Notes: generated by a model from the sequence alone, not told the origin. A stretch of 64,000 nucleotides of DNA from Mycobacterium sp. 050128 (GCF_036409155.1 NZ_JAZGLW010000002.1:1-64000), one strand, 5' to 3'; shown: positions 1 to 7,652, counted from the first letter of the stretch. A program made the numbers and translations.

Positions 1-95
1 CATAAACGCTAAGCCTCGTGCCCCAGATTCAATGAGAAAGACACGCACTTACCCCAGATTCAATGAGAATGCCCCAGAATCAATGAGAACGGACA
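1..95. mobile_element. Terminus of a probable IS21-family insertion sequence (partial)
   Basis: Three near-identical 18-bp direct repeats (CCCCAGATTCAATGAGAA) begin at 21, 52 and 72; the last has one mismatch (A for T). The stretch then ends in GGACA. Read from the other strand the tip is TGTCC followed by repeated copies of TTCTCATTGA(A/T)TCTGGGG. IS21-family elements have TG...CA tips and several iterated internal repeats that bind the IstA transposase, so this is probably one end of such an element whose istA/istB genes lie left of the window. No transposase reading frame is visible, so the family assignment is inference. Confidence 0.55.
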
Positions 96-142
96 ACGCC
101 GATTGTGTGACGTACTCCAAAGTCCCTGCCGCCCAGATCAAT

Positions 143-157
143 ACGTCACAGTGACGT
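143..157. promoter_or_regulatory. Perfect 15-bp palindrome, candidate operator
   Basis: The sequence ACGTCAC-A-GTGACGT has perfect 7-bp arms around a single A. A second GTGACGTA half-site lies at 107-114. Such symmetry is typical of a dimeric-regulator site, but no gene starts immediately beside it on either strand, so it may serve a gene interrupted or displaced by the adjacent insertion. Confidence 0.35.
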
Positions 158-387
158 TTTGGGGGTGATCGCGCGGGAAGGGGCGATGGGCACCCGGACT
201 GCGGAGTATGGCGTCCGCCGCACGTGAGTCACCTCTGTTGTCGAACCGAGCCCGCCAGCCTTGGTCGGTCCTTTGCCGTGGCGTCCGTCGGCGATTACAC
301 CGCGCGCACGAACCGACCGTCGAGGAGTTCCTTCAAGTGGCGCGCGCGTCGGGACTTGGACGACGGTCTGGTCGAACTCCGCATACG

Positions 388-403
388 GCTTATGCCGATA
401 AGC
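388..403. other. Small hairpin downstream of the XRE gene
   Basis: GCTTAT-gccg-ATAAGC forms a perfect 6-bp stem with a 4-nt loop about 10 bp beyond the stop codon of the XRE regulator. There is no U-tract in the direction of transcription, so it could be a weak terminator or mRNA 3'-end structure rather than a canonical intrinsic terminator. Confidence 0.3.
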
Positions 404-412
404 GACATTATG

Positions 413-1336
413 TCAAGTTGCAGGGAGGGACTTACGGTTGCCGGCCTGGGCGCAGGCATGAGGTTCAGTCGCGAACGTCTCCTGGCTCGCCCACGACGCC
501 AACAGGGCCAGGTTCTCGGCGGACGGTCCTCCGGCAGTTGCGGTGTAGACATTCAACTGCAGGCCGGGCTCGGTGGGCAGATCCATGGACTCAAAATTTA
601 GGTCGAGCCGACCCACCACCGGATGGTTCACACGCTTGCTCCCGTGTCCGTGCAGCCGCACGTCCTGAGATGCCCATTGCTGCCGGAATAGCTCACTGCA
701 CGTCGATAATTCGCCCACCAAGGCGATGAGCTCCTCGTCGTCCGGATTGCGGCCCATTTCCATGCGCAACACTGCGGCCGCATTTCGCGTCGCCTGGTCG
801 TAGTCGACAAAGAACATCTTGGCCTCGGCCGGATGGAGATACACGAACCGGATTGTGTTGGCCGGCCGCCGCGGGTCGGCCAGCACCGGTGAATACAATG
901 CGCGCCCAAGCTGATTGATGGCGAGCACATCGTGGCGTCCATTGCGGATACACGCCGGTGCGCACGTCATGGCGTCGAGCACCTCCTGCAGCGCCGGACG
1001 CACCGTCGCGGTAGGTCTGCGGTGCCGTCGACCGTCGGGCGCCCCGGACTGGCGTGCGAGATGGAACAGGTGATCGCGCTCCGCGTCGTCGAGTTGTAGG
1101 GCCGTGGCCAGCGCGTCGAGCACACCGTCTGACGTGCCTGCCAGGCCGCCGCGCTCAATGCGCACGTAGTACTCGACCGAGACCCCGGCGAGTAGCGCCA
1201 CCTCCTCTCGGCGTAGACCCTTGACCCGGCGTCTGCCACCGTAGGCAGGCAGGCCGGCCATCTCAGGCGCGATGCGGGCGCGACGAGACCGCAGAAACTC
1301 CCGGATCTCGGTACGCAGATCTGGCGTGACATCCAT
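413..1336 (-). CDS. XRE-family regulator with MmyB-like ligand-binding domain
   Basis: This 307-residue cytoplasmic transcription factor starts with a helix-turn-helix of the XRE type (residues about 10-85, with RRRVKGLRREEVALLAGVS and the following YYVRIERG helix). It continues with the C-terminal fold called the MmyB-like ligand-binding domain, identifiable by the ALYSP, FLHP-like (YLHPAEA) and AAVLRMEMGRNPDD elements. Actinomycete relatives bind unidentified small molecules, perhaps fatty-acid-like, and often regulate an adjacent SDR or reductase. The ATG start follows a GGTGGGTG stretch. The gene lies 38 bp downstream of an SDR gene on the same strand, which suggests an SDR-regulator transcription unit. 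The ligand is unknown. Confidence 0.88.
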   Translation of the reverse strand: MDVTPDLRTEIREFLRSRRARIAPEMAGLPAYGGRRRVKGLRREEVALLAGVSVEYYVRIERGGLAGTSDGVLDALATALQLDDAERDHLFHLARQSGAPDGRRHRRPTATVRPALQEVLDAMTCAPACIRNGRHDVLAINQLGRALYSPVLADPRRPANTIRFVYLHPAEAKMFFVDYDQATRNAAAVLRMEMGRNPDDEELIALVGELSTCSELFRQQWASQDVRLHGHGSKRVNHPVVGRLDLNFESMDLPTEPGLQLNVYTATAGGPSAENLALLASWASQETFATEPHACAQAGNRKSLPAT

Positions 1337-1374
1337 TCACCCACCGTAGGCCGCACCACAACCGACGGGCGGTC

Positions 1375-2169
1375 TCACGCGGTCGTGGCGATCCCTCCAT
1401 CGACGGGGACGACAGCGCCCGTCAGATAGGCGCCCGCCCGGCTGGCCAGGAACACGGCGACACCTGCCATGTCGTCGGCGCGGCCGATCCGGCGCAGCGG
1501 GGCCGCCGCCGCGATCTCCTCCCCGAGCTCCTCGAGAGTTTCCGCCATCATCGTCGACGGGAACGGTCCCGGCGCCACCGCGTTCACGGTGATGTGCTGC
1601 GGGCCCAGTTCCTTGGCGAGCACTCTGGTGAGTTGATGCAGAGCGGCCTTACTGCTGGAGTACGAATAGTTGGGCCGCGCAGGAATGTGGATGGCGGCGA
1701 TGCTGCCGATGTTGATTATCCGCGCGGGATCGTCGGCGGTTCCGGCGTTGCGAAGTGCCGGTAGCAGCGCCTGCATTAGCCAAAACGGCGATTTCAGATT
1801 GAGGTCGATGACCGTGTCCCAGGCAGCATCCGGGAACGTCTCCAACGGCTCATCCCACATCGCGCCCGCATTGTTTACGAGGATGTCGAGACTTCCCGAG
1901 TCGGCCGTGACGAGCTCAGCGAGGCGCTCACACTCCTCGTGCCGGGACAGGTCGGCGGGGACAGCCAACACGTCGCCGAATTCGGACAGCTGATCCTGCG
2001 CGTGAGCGCACGCTTCTGCGTTGCGTGAGCTGATCACCAGACGGGCGCCCGCCTGGAGAAGTCCGCGCGCGATCATCATCCCGATGCCCCTGGTACCACC
2101 AGTGACCAGCCCGTGCTTACCGCTCAGGTCGAAAAGCTCTGTATGCGTTGTGAATTGGCTGTTTACCAC
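1375..2169 (-). CDS. SDR-family NAD(P)-dependent oxidoreductase
   Basis: The 264-residue product is a classical short-chain dehydrogenase/reductase. It has the TGGTRGIG cofactor loop near residue 24, NNAG near residue 100, a catalytic Ser in IINIGS, and the YSYSSSKAAL active-site Tyr/Lys segment. The C-terminal VPVDGGI ending resembles 3-oxoacyl-reductase and gluconate 5-dehydrogenase types, so an alcohol or beta-keto substrate is likely; the exact one cannot be read from sequence. The GTG start is preceded by AAAGGTG. The XRE regulator follows on the same strand and probably controls it. Confidence 0.88.
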   Translation of the reverse strand: MVNSQFTTHTELFDLSGKHGLVTGGTRGIGMMIARGLLQAGARLVISSRNAEACAHAQDQLSEFGDVLAVPADLSRHEECERLAELVTADSGSLDILVNNAGAMWDEPLETFPDAAWDTVIDLNLKSPFWLMQALLPALRNAGTADDPARIINIGSIAAIHIPARPNYSYSSSKAALHQLTRVLAKELGPQHITVNAVAPGPFPSTMMAETLEELGEEIAAAAPLRRIGRADDMAGVAVFLASRAGAYLTGAVVPVDGGIATTA

Positions 2170-2952
2170 GTGTCACCTTTCTCGTTGGTGGCTTGGACCA
2201 CGCATCCATTGGCAAACATCAAGCTGGGAAATGCCGAAGGTCGCTTAGTGCCGAGCGTCGGTGAGGAAGAGATCAGTCTTCTCGAGTACCTGACGGAACT
2301 TCGGATAGATCGCCGTCTTCGCAGTACGTAGCACGCGCCACCAACAGTGGGGTTCGGCGTTCTCCGCCTCCCCCAACAAGATTGGCGGCCGCGGCCGCGG
2401 CAAAGGCAACGGATTGCAAGGTGTGTTCTGTCTTCTGTTCAAGCCGGGCATCTCTCATAGCAAGGTAGGCGGTTTTCCAGACGCCAAGGAGATCCCCGTA
2501 GTACGGGTACTGTCGGAGACCCCCTTGTCCGGTTGCCCATGCGGACGATGACGACACGGCGCATCGAGTTTGTGGGATTGTTGCGGTCGTGTGCCAGTCA
2601 ACGGTCTGTCATCAGCTGCATCTGCTGGTCGGTTTCTTCCGCGGCAGCCCACCGCTGATAATGGGCGGCTCGTTGATAGCCGCGGTGTCCTTGTATCGGG
2701 TGGTGGCTCGCGGTCGGCTGATCCTGCTGCTGATTGCCGTCGGGTTGGGGGCCATCGCCATCCTCAGCATCGCGCCGTTCTGAGCTTTCGCCACTGATGG
2801 ATCACCATATGACTCAACCCTTTTAACCATTTGCCGGTCGTGAGGGCTTCCGCCACACTTCGCCAACGACACGAATACGGCGGAATCGAATATCGAATAC
2901 GGCAAGGCGCTACCACGTCCGACGGGGCTCGCCGCGCGAGCCGTAGCCGCTG
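2170..2952. other. Poorly coding stretch, candidate small ORFs only
   Basis: About 780 bp separate the SDR start from the next small gene. Minus-strand frames exist here, including one at 2273-2557 giving a 94-residue product with an Ala-rich centre, but none matches a family I recognise and none has a strong Shine-Dalgarno. A short plus-strand hydrophobic ORF is listed separately. The stretch could hold decayed remnants. Confidence 0.4.
2589..2783 (+). CDS. Possible small membrane protein
   Basis: This is a GTG-started frame of 64 residues, or 40 if translated from the internal ATG at 2661. Its C-terminal half is strongly hydrophobic (RLILLLIAVGLGAIAILS), giving one clear membrane helix and perhaps a second before it. 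No ribosome-binding site stands out and no family is recognised. It could be a real small membrane protein or a chance frame in a decayed region. Confidence 0.28.
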   Translation: MCQSTVCHQLHLLVGFFRGSPPLIMGGSLIAAVSLYRVVARGRLILLLIAVGLGAIAILSIAPF

Positions 2953-3195
2953 CTAGCCCATCGTCAAGATCGCGACCGCGGCGACGCTAATCACCGCCAT
3001 AAGGGCCACCAAAATCACCGTGATCGACGCGCGCACGATCTCTTCTTCCGTGAGTCGCCAGCGCGGCTTTAGTTCGACAACGGCGTCCCCTAGACAGCCC
3101 TTTGCGTTCACTCTTGCGGCCGCCAGAAGGACATCGTCATGCCTGTCGGCCGCGTCTATCTCGATTAGGTCGTGCGCGGCGATTGCGGTCGTCAT
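2953..3195 (-). CDS. Small protein with C-terminal membrane helix
   Basis: An 80-residue product is predicted from an ATG preceded by a G-rich GGGGGG Shine-Dalgarno. A longer in-frame start exists upstream but would add an implausibly basic leader. The N-terminal 55 residues are soluble and mildly acidic (DLIEIDAADRHDD). Residues about 56-79 form a hydrophobic helix (ASITVILVALMAVISVAAVA), so the protein is probably tail-anchored with its N-terminus in the cytoplasm. No family is recognised and the function is unknown. Confidence 0.55.
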   Translation of the reverse strand: MTTAIAAHDLIEIDAADRHDDVLLAAARVNAKGCLGDAVVELKPRWRLTEEEIVRASITVILVALMAVISVAAVAILTMG

Positions 3196-3236
3196 ATCAG
3201 CCCCCCGGGCTCGCGGACGCCGATAGGCGTTATTGG

Positions 3237-3259
3237 AAGGCCGAAAGCTTCGGCCTTTT
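3237..3259. terminator. Stem-loop between the DHFR-like gene and the small membrane gene
   Basis: AAGGCCGAA-agc-TTCGGCCTT is a perfect 9-bp stem with a 3-nt loop, followed by TT on the plus strand. It starts about 70 bp beyond the stop codon of the minus-strand DHFR-like gene. The T-run lies on the plus-strand side, so termination of the minus-strand transcript would depend mainly on the stem. Confidence 0.5.
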
Positions 3260-3331
3260 CGCACATCCGAAGATACGGGTGCGAGATCACGATTGCGGTA
3301 ACGATCCCTAACGGTCCCAGTACACGGGCGA

Positions 3332-3898
3332 TCAGTCGTGGATGGCCTCGTACCTCAGCAGGACCGTGCCGCCCGGGAAGGTGCGGTTCTCCAACAGTCG
3401 CAGCGAGGTCCATGACGGCAGTGTTGGGAAGAACGGGGTGCCGCCGCCAACGGCGGTGGGCGCGATCACGATCCGGTACTCGTCCACCAAACCGGCCTGA
3501 ACGATCGGTGCGGCCAGCGTGGCCCCGCCCACTTCCAGCCTGCCGTCGGTCTGGGCTTTCAGCTTCGTTATCACCTCGACCGGGTCGCCCCGTTCCAGGC
3601 GGGAGTTCCCCTCGACGGACTTACACGTGCGCGAGAACACCACCTTGGGCATGTTGCGCCAGATGTGGGCGAAGTCGACGATCGTCGGGGTGGCGTCCGG
3701 GGCCTTGTCGGCGGTCGGCCAGTACGCGGACATCAGTTCGTAGAGCCGGCGCCCGTAGCACGCGCACGCGGTCTCTCGCTCGAAGTCGTTCCAGTACTGG
3801 TGCAGTTCTTCGCTCGGATCGGTCCAATCGATATTGCCTTGCGCATCGGCGATGTAACCGTCCACCGACACGTTGAAGCCATAGATGAGTTTGCCCAT
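3332..3898 (-). CDS. Dihydrofolate reductase-like (RibD C-terminal domain) protein
   Basis: The 188-residue product starts MGKLIYGFNVSVDGYIAD, the typical opening of the DHFR-like RibD_C superfamily, and keeps the later GGATL and GGGTPFF elements. Members are NADPH-dependent reductases of pteridine- or pyrimidine-like substrates, but many small stand-alone copies like this are uncharacterised. An upstream in-frame start would add 22 residues; the chosen ATG aligns with family N-termini. It is transcribed away from the monooxygenase operon end and looks monocistronic. Confidence 0.8.
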   Translation of the reverse strand: MGKLIYGFNVSVDGYIADAQGNIDWTDPSEELHQYWNDFERETACACYGRRLYELMSAYWPTADKAPDATPTIVDFAHIWRNMPKVVFSRTCKSVEGNSRLERGDPVEVITKLKAQTDGRLEVGGATLAAPIVQAGLVDEYRIVIAPTAVGGGTPFFPTLPSWTSLRLLENRTFPGGTVLLRYEAIHD

Positions 3899-4034
3899 GT
3901 GGATAAGACTGCACCCGAGGGCGAAACTCATCTCTGGGATTGGTATCGCGACGAGATGCGCCATCGTTGACGTCGGTTGGCGCGCACACGGATGCGCGAT
4001 GAACGGTAGAGGTATCCCCGGGTGGTGTGGGTGT

Positions 4035-5024
4035 TTAGCCGGCCCACCGCGCGGTCAGTGCGGCGACCGAGCGCGCAACCCGCTCTCGGGTCGCGTCGGG
4101 ATCGGGTAGGGCGCCGGCGAGGCCGTCCGTGGCGTGTTCGGCCAGCGGACGCCATTTTTCGATCCAGCCGTCGATGACGGCACGGTTGCCGGGGTTAGCG
4201 GCCAGGGCGTAGCGGGCGAGTGCAACGTTCCAGGCTTGATTGCGGGTGGTGTCGACTCGGGATTCTTGCAACAGTGCGGCGGTCAGGCCGTCGCCGTTGC
4301 GGTTGGCTAGGTCGACGAACGCTTCTTTGAGCAGTGCGTCGAGTGCTGGTTTGACCACGAGGTTCAGCGCGACGAAGGCCTCGCCCCAGTCGTAGGCCAG
4401 CAGCAGGCGCTCCAATGTTTCGCGAGCGGGCTGCCACGCCTCGTCGGTCTCCCAGATCCGCCGTGTCGCTTCGGTATTGGCCAATTGAGTGCCGTGGATG
4501 AGCGAGAGCGACTTGGCGCGGTAGGCGATCCACTGCAGTGCCCGTAGTTCGTCGGCGGCCTGGAAGAACGCGGCGTTGGTGATGTAGGCGCTGGGGGCTA
4601 GCTGACCGACGTAGAGGCTGGTGATCTGTAGAACGTGGAGCAGGTAGCGAGCCGGCATGTACACGCGGTTGAGGGTCTCGACCCAATCGGCCTCGAGGGT
4701 GGCGGCGTGATCGAGTGCCTCGTAGTGGTCGACCACACCCTCGGCGTAGACCTCGCGGTCGTGTTGCAGTGCGATGTAGCGGCGGTAGTTCAGTGCGGCG
4801 GGATCACGGAAGCCCTCCCAATTTTCGGCCTGCAGCGGTGAGCCTTCACGGTGTTTGAGGTACCAGCGGTTGATGGCACTGTTTGGGTCGAGGTCGAACG
4901 GGGCGGGTTGGCGGTTGAAGTGATAGTGGAAATTGCCCGTAACCGCTTCGTATTCGGTGGGTTTGCGTCGGGTGTTGCCGGCGATGCTCCACGTCTTGAG
5001 GGGTCGAGGTTGTGCGGTGGTCAT
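4035..5024 (-). CDS. tmoE: Toluene/alkene monooxygenase hydroxylase beta subunit (TmoE-like)
   Basis: The 329-residue product resembles the beta subunit of four-component bacterial multicomponent monooxygenases. It is the structural partner of the diiron alpha subunit in the (alpha-beta-gamma)2 hydroxylase and lacks the alpha-subunit metal ligands. The opening LKTWSIAGNTRRKPTEYE and later RNGDGLTAALLQESRVDTTR are characteristic. It is the last gene of a tmoA-B-C-D-E order and begins 3 bp after tmoD, indicating one transcript. In Pseudomonas the sixth gene, tmoF (reductase), would follow, but the next gene here is an unrelated DHFR-like protein. Confidence 0.9.
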   Translation of the reverse strand: MTTAQPRPLKTWSIAGNTRRKPTEYEAVTGNFHYHFNRQPAPFDLDPNSAINRWYLKHREGSPLQAENWEGFRDPAALNYRRYIALQHDREVYAEGVVDHYEALDHAATLEADWVETLNRVYMPARYLLHVLQITSLYVGQLAPSAYITNAAFFQAADELRALQWIAYRAKSLSLIHGTQLANTEATRRIWETDEAWQPARETLERLLLAYDWGEAFVALNLVVKPALDALLKEAFVDLANRNGDGLTAALLQESRVDTTRNQAWNVALARYALAANPGNRAVIDGWIEKWRPLAEHATDGLAGALPDPDATRERVARSVAALTARWAG

Positions 5025-5027
5025 GGG

Positions 5028-5339
5028 TCAGTCCTCTCGGTCCAGGTACCAGTGCAGTTCGTCGTCGCCGACATAGCGGATCCGGCCAGCGAAACCCACG
5101 AGCGCCGGTTCCAGGGTGGCTAGCGGGAATGCTTGTCCGGCAGCGGCTTCCAGACTCGCGCGGGTGACGCGCAGGAACCGTGGTGCGTGGATGCGCACGT
5201 AGCCGGCGTGGTCCTCGACGGTGATGGTGGTGTCGGGGTTGTCGGTGTAGATGGCTTCGGTGACCGCTGCGACAATGTCGGGGTCGAAGCCGCGTACGAC
5301 GGGTCCGACGAGTTTGTCCTGTTCGGCGGCGGCGGTCAT
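5028..5339 (-). CDS. tmoD: Monooxygenase effector/coupling protein (MmoB/DmpM family, TmoD-like)
   Basis: This 103-residue cytoplasmic protein belongs to the MmoB/DmpM family, which docks onto the hydroxylase and couples electron transfer to oxygen activation without carrying a cofactor. VGPVVRG near the start and the C-terminal FAGRIRYVGDDELHWYL match that family. Its ATG overlaps the tmoC stop by 4 bp (ATGA), implying translational coupling and matched stoichiometry. Confidence 0.88.
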   Translation of the reverse strand: MTAAAEQDKLVGPVVRGFDPDIVAAVTEAIYTDNPDTTITVEDHAGYVRIHAPRFLRVTRASLEAAAGQAFPLATLEPALVGFAGRIRYVGDDELHWYLDRED

Positions 5340-5671
5340 CGGTCGTCTCCTTCGGTGAGCGATACGGTGATCTGGTCACCGTCGATGCGTACCGGGTGGC
5401 TGTGCAGCCGGCAGTTGGCCGGATTTACCCCGGCGCCGGTGGCGAGGTTGAATACCCAGCTGTGGGCGCTGCACGTCAGGACGTCGTTCTCGACGTCGCC
5501 GTCGGCGAGTGGGAAGCCGGCGTGGGGGCACAGGCCGTCGTAGGCGCGGATTTCTCCGCTGCGCAGGTGGGCGAGCAGGATCGGCCGGTCCCCCACGTCG
5601 AATTCGGCCACCTCGCCCTCCCAGAGGTCGTCGAGGGTGGCCACCGGAGTCCAGGTGCTAGCGCTGGTCAT
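5336..5671 (-). CDS. tmoC: Rieske-type ferredoxin (TmoC-like)
   Basis: The 111-residue product is a soluble Rieske [2Fe-2S] ferredoxin that passes electrons to the diiron hydroxylase. Ligand motifs are intact: CPHAGFPL (Cys-X-His) and CSAHSWVFN (Cys-X2-His). A longer in-frame opening exists upstream, but the chosen ATG (MTSASTWTPV) matches family starts and overlaps the end of tmoB by 14 bp. It depends on an NAD(P)H-reducing partner that is not encoded in this window. Confidence 0.9.
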   Translation of the reverse strand: MTSASTWTPVATLDDLWEGEVAEFDVGDRPILLAHLRSGEIRAYDGLCPHAGFPLADGDVENDVLTCSAHSWVFNLATGAGVNPANCRLHSHPVRIDGDQITVSLTEGDDR

Positions 5672-5909
5672 AGAACGCCTCGACGTGGTCCAGTGGCCCG
5701 ACACCGGATGCACCGATTCGCGCGTTCGGGTCCAGCACGTTGCCGTTGTGACGCAACCGGATCGGGGCATCGCGTTTGGCGACGCGGTGACCGATCACGT
5801 GATGGGCGATCGCCGCGCTGACGGCTTCGACGCTGTCGGTGTCATCGACGGGGATGAGCAGTTCGAGCACGTCGCCCTCGAACAGCGCGGTCAGGGGAAG
5901 CAGCGCCAT
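5658..5909 (-). CDS. tmoB: Monooxygenase hydroxylase gamma subunit (TmoB-like)
   Basis: This 83-residue protein resembles the small ubiquitin-fold gamma subunit of toluene-monooxygenase hydroxylases (MALLPLTALFEGD start, AFYDQR end). It packs on the alpha subunit of the hydroxylase complex. The ATG lies 5 bp after the tmoA stop, and the end overlaps tmoC, consistent with one operon. Its length matches the usual 80-90 residues. Confidence 0.88.
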   Translation of the reverse strand: MALLPLTALFEGDVLELLIPVDDTDSVEAVSAAIAHHVIGHRVAKRDAPIRLRHNGNVLDPNARIGASGVGPLDHVEAFYDQR

Positions 5910-5914
5910 GGTTG

Positions 5915-7435
5915 TCAGTCCTTCGATCTGTTGGTCGATCCGGTGCTCGCACCGTTGCGCGCCCAGCCGTAGTTGTCGGCGTCCTGGCCTTGCTCCTCGG
6001 CTGAGAGCCCGAAGTACTGCAAGACGGTGCCGAGATCGGGCGGGCTGATCTCGCCAGACAGGACGCGGTCGATCAGAGACTGGTGGCCGGCGAACCGGTC
6101 GGGCCGCTGGGCGAAGATCCACCGGCACGGCTCTGAGCAGAACAGGTACTTGCGGTCGTTGTGCACATGTATCAGCGGAGCGGGATCGGTGTGTGCGCCG
6201 ACGATCACCCCGGCGGCGCGCACGATCGGCAGCTGGCACAGGTTGCAGGTGATCGGAAGGGTCTCGGGCAAGGTGGCGGCGATGTCACCATTGCGAATGT
6301 TGTCGGTTATGACGTCCCACTGCTTGCCGAAGTCGCGGTTCCAGCCGGGGTACTTCTCTTCCAGCCACAGTCGCTCGGCGTCGGAGACGCCGGCGTCGGG
6401 GTTCCACCACACCGTGGGCCGGTAGTACCACACACCCAAGTGGATGGCATGGTGATACCAGGTCAGTTCGTTGATGAATTCATCCCAGTACCAAGGAAAT
6501 TCGAGTCCGTAGTCGCGGAACTGGTCGGCGAACTGCTTGACCACCCAGTCCTCGATGAATTCCTTGAAGCTCATCCGCCGGCTCTCCAGCGGGGTGTAGT
6601 AATCCATCGACAGGCCGGTCAGCAGAGCGAAGATGCGCCAGGACCGCCAGAACATGTGGTCGATGAGAAACTGTCCCCACTCGGCCTCGCCGTTGTCGAT
6701 GAGCACCTTAATGGTGGGCTCGCCCTGCTGGGCGTGGCGTGCCTCGTCGGTTTGGATCGAGCTGATCAGCGCGCCGAACTCCAGGTCGCCGACGTCGATG
6801 GCGTCGGCGGCCATGCCGAGGAACTGCAGATTCGTGAACCCGGTCTCCAGGGTGAAGGTCAACTGCAGCGCGATCGACAATGCGTCGTTGGCGACGAACA
6901 TGTCGTCGAACAGATAGCGCACCGCGAGTACGATCCAATTGTTGGTGTGAAAAGCCTTGAGCGCCCAATCACCTCGCGGTTCTTTGTCGAGTAAGCCGTA
7001 GGGGAAGAACGCCTGGATCTGGCCGTGGCGGACCTCATCGAGGGTGCCGAAGGTCGCGGTGTTGCGCCAAGCCGCCGAACGGCCGAACCGGCCCATCCGC
7101 GCTTCACCGATCGAGGCTAGGTATTCGGGCATCGTGATGGCGCCGTAATGCGCCACGATGACCGACTTCCAGCCGGGGTCTAGCTGCTCGAACAGCTTCG
7201 AGCGACCGATGGCGTTCTTCAGTGAGTACGTCGTGGTGTCCTTGGTGACCTGATTGTGTACATATTCGCGGTATCCGACTTTGTAGGGTTCGTCCCACTT
7301 GAGCCAGGCCTCCGAGGACACCCGGTGCGTGCCCGATAGCTCCTCGGGAAACACCTCCTCCTCGGTCACGTAGCGAAACGTCCAGTTGGTGTCGCGAGCC
7401 AGGTCATACCAGTCGCTGCGGGCAAGTTTGGGCAT
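5915..7435 (-). CDS. tmoA: Diiron toluene/alkene monooxygenase alpha subunit (TmoA-like)
   Basis: The 506-residue catalytic subunit carries the carboxylate-bridged diiron site in the same numbering as toluene 4-monooxygenase: Glu104 (TMPEY), Glu134 and His137 (DEVRH), Glu197 (TLETGFTN), Glu231 and His234 (DEARH). The catalytic Thr201 is also present. The C-terminus holds a cysteine-containing YHS-like region (TCNLCQLPI...FCSEPC). The ATG follows AAGGAC; an upstream in-frame start would add 30 poor residues. The reaction is O2- and electron-dependent hydroxylation or epoxidation of an aromatic or alkene. Residue 103, next to ligand Glu104 and known to steer regioselectivity in relatives (Gly in T4MO from memory), is Pro here. 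The physiological substrate cannot be decided from sequence. Confidence 0.92.
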   Translation of the reverse strand: MPKLARSDWYDLARDTNWTFRYVTEEEVFPEELSGTHRVSSEAWLKWDEPYKVGYREYVHNQVTKDTTTYSLKNAIGRSKLFEQLDPGWKSVIVAHYGAITMPEYLASIGEARMGRFGRSAAWRNTATFGTLDEVRHGQIQAFFPYGLLDKEPRGDWALKAFHTNNWIVLAVRYLFDDMFVANDALSIALQLTFTLETGFTNLQFLGMAADAIDVGDLEFGALISSIQTDEARHAQQGEPTIKVLIDNGEAEWGQFLIDHMFWRSWRIFALLTGLSMDYYTPLESRRMSFKEFIEDWVVKQFADQFRDYGLEFPWYWDEFINELTWYHHAIHLGVWYYRPTVWWNPDAGVSDAERLWLEEKYPGWNRDFGKQWDVITDNIRNGDIAATLPETLPITCNLCQLPIVRAAGVIVGAHTDPAPLIHVHNDRKYLFCSEPCRWIFAQRPDRFAGHQSLIDRVLSGEISPPDLGTVLQYFGLSAEEQGQDADNYGWARNGASTGSTNRSKD

Positions 7436-7456
7436 ATGTCGTCCTTGGTCGGGCGT

Positions 7457-7500
7457 GAGCTGCGATCTGAGCTGCGTTGAGCTGCGTTGAGCTGCGTTGA
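7457..7500. repeat. 10-bp tandem repeats upstream of the monooxygenase operon
   Basis: GCTGCGTTGA occurs three times perfectly in tandem at 7471-7500 and is preceded by a degenerate copy (gagctgcgatctga). The 10-bp period equals about one helical turn, so the copies face the same side of the DNA. They lie just upstream of the tmoA ribosome-binding site, in the probable 5' leader or promoter-proximal region. Confidence 0.6.
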
Positions 7501-7529
7501 TGACGCGAACGAGAACATAATGCAATAAA

Positions 7530-7553
7530 TGTCAAGGACTCCTAACCGTTAGG
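7530..7553 (-). promoter_or_regulatory. Candidate tmo promoter element with operator palindrome
   Basis: On the minus strand a perfect TTGACA hexamer (7530-7535) lies about 100 bp before tmoA. Directly upstream of it sits the perfect 13-bp palindrome CCTAAC-C-GTTAGG (7541-7553). No ideal -10 hexamer at 17 bp was found, so the promoter call is tentative. The palindrome sits midway between the divergent tmoA and canA starts and could be an operator acting on both. Confidence 0.45.
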
Positions 7554-7652
7554 ATCACGGTGATTCGCAACGTCGGGCCATGCGCGGGCCCGCTATTACG
7601 CTCCGAAGCGACACCGCCACGACAGCAAACACGTAGGAAGGAAGAGATCACA

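Larger units (their letters stand above)
96..412. other. Intergenic stretch with no supported gene
   Basis: This lies between the putative IS end and the stop of the XRE regulator gene. Short reading frames exist on both strands but none has a recognisable product or a convincing ribosome-binding site. The only structures seen are a 15-bp palindrome and a small hairpin, listed separately. Confidence 0.5.

Noticed and set aside
413..1359. Several overlapping minus-strand frames inside the XRE and SDR genes
   Set aside because: They are shifted-frame shadows of recognised genes, with Arg/Ser/Pro-rich composition and no family match.
2273..2557. 94-residue minus-strand frame
   Set aside because: No recognisable family and no ribosome-binding site; kept only as a note on the poorly coding stretch.
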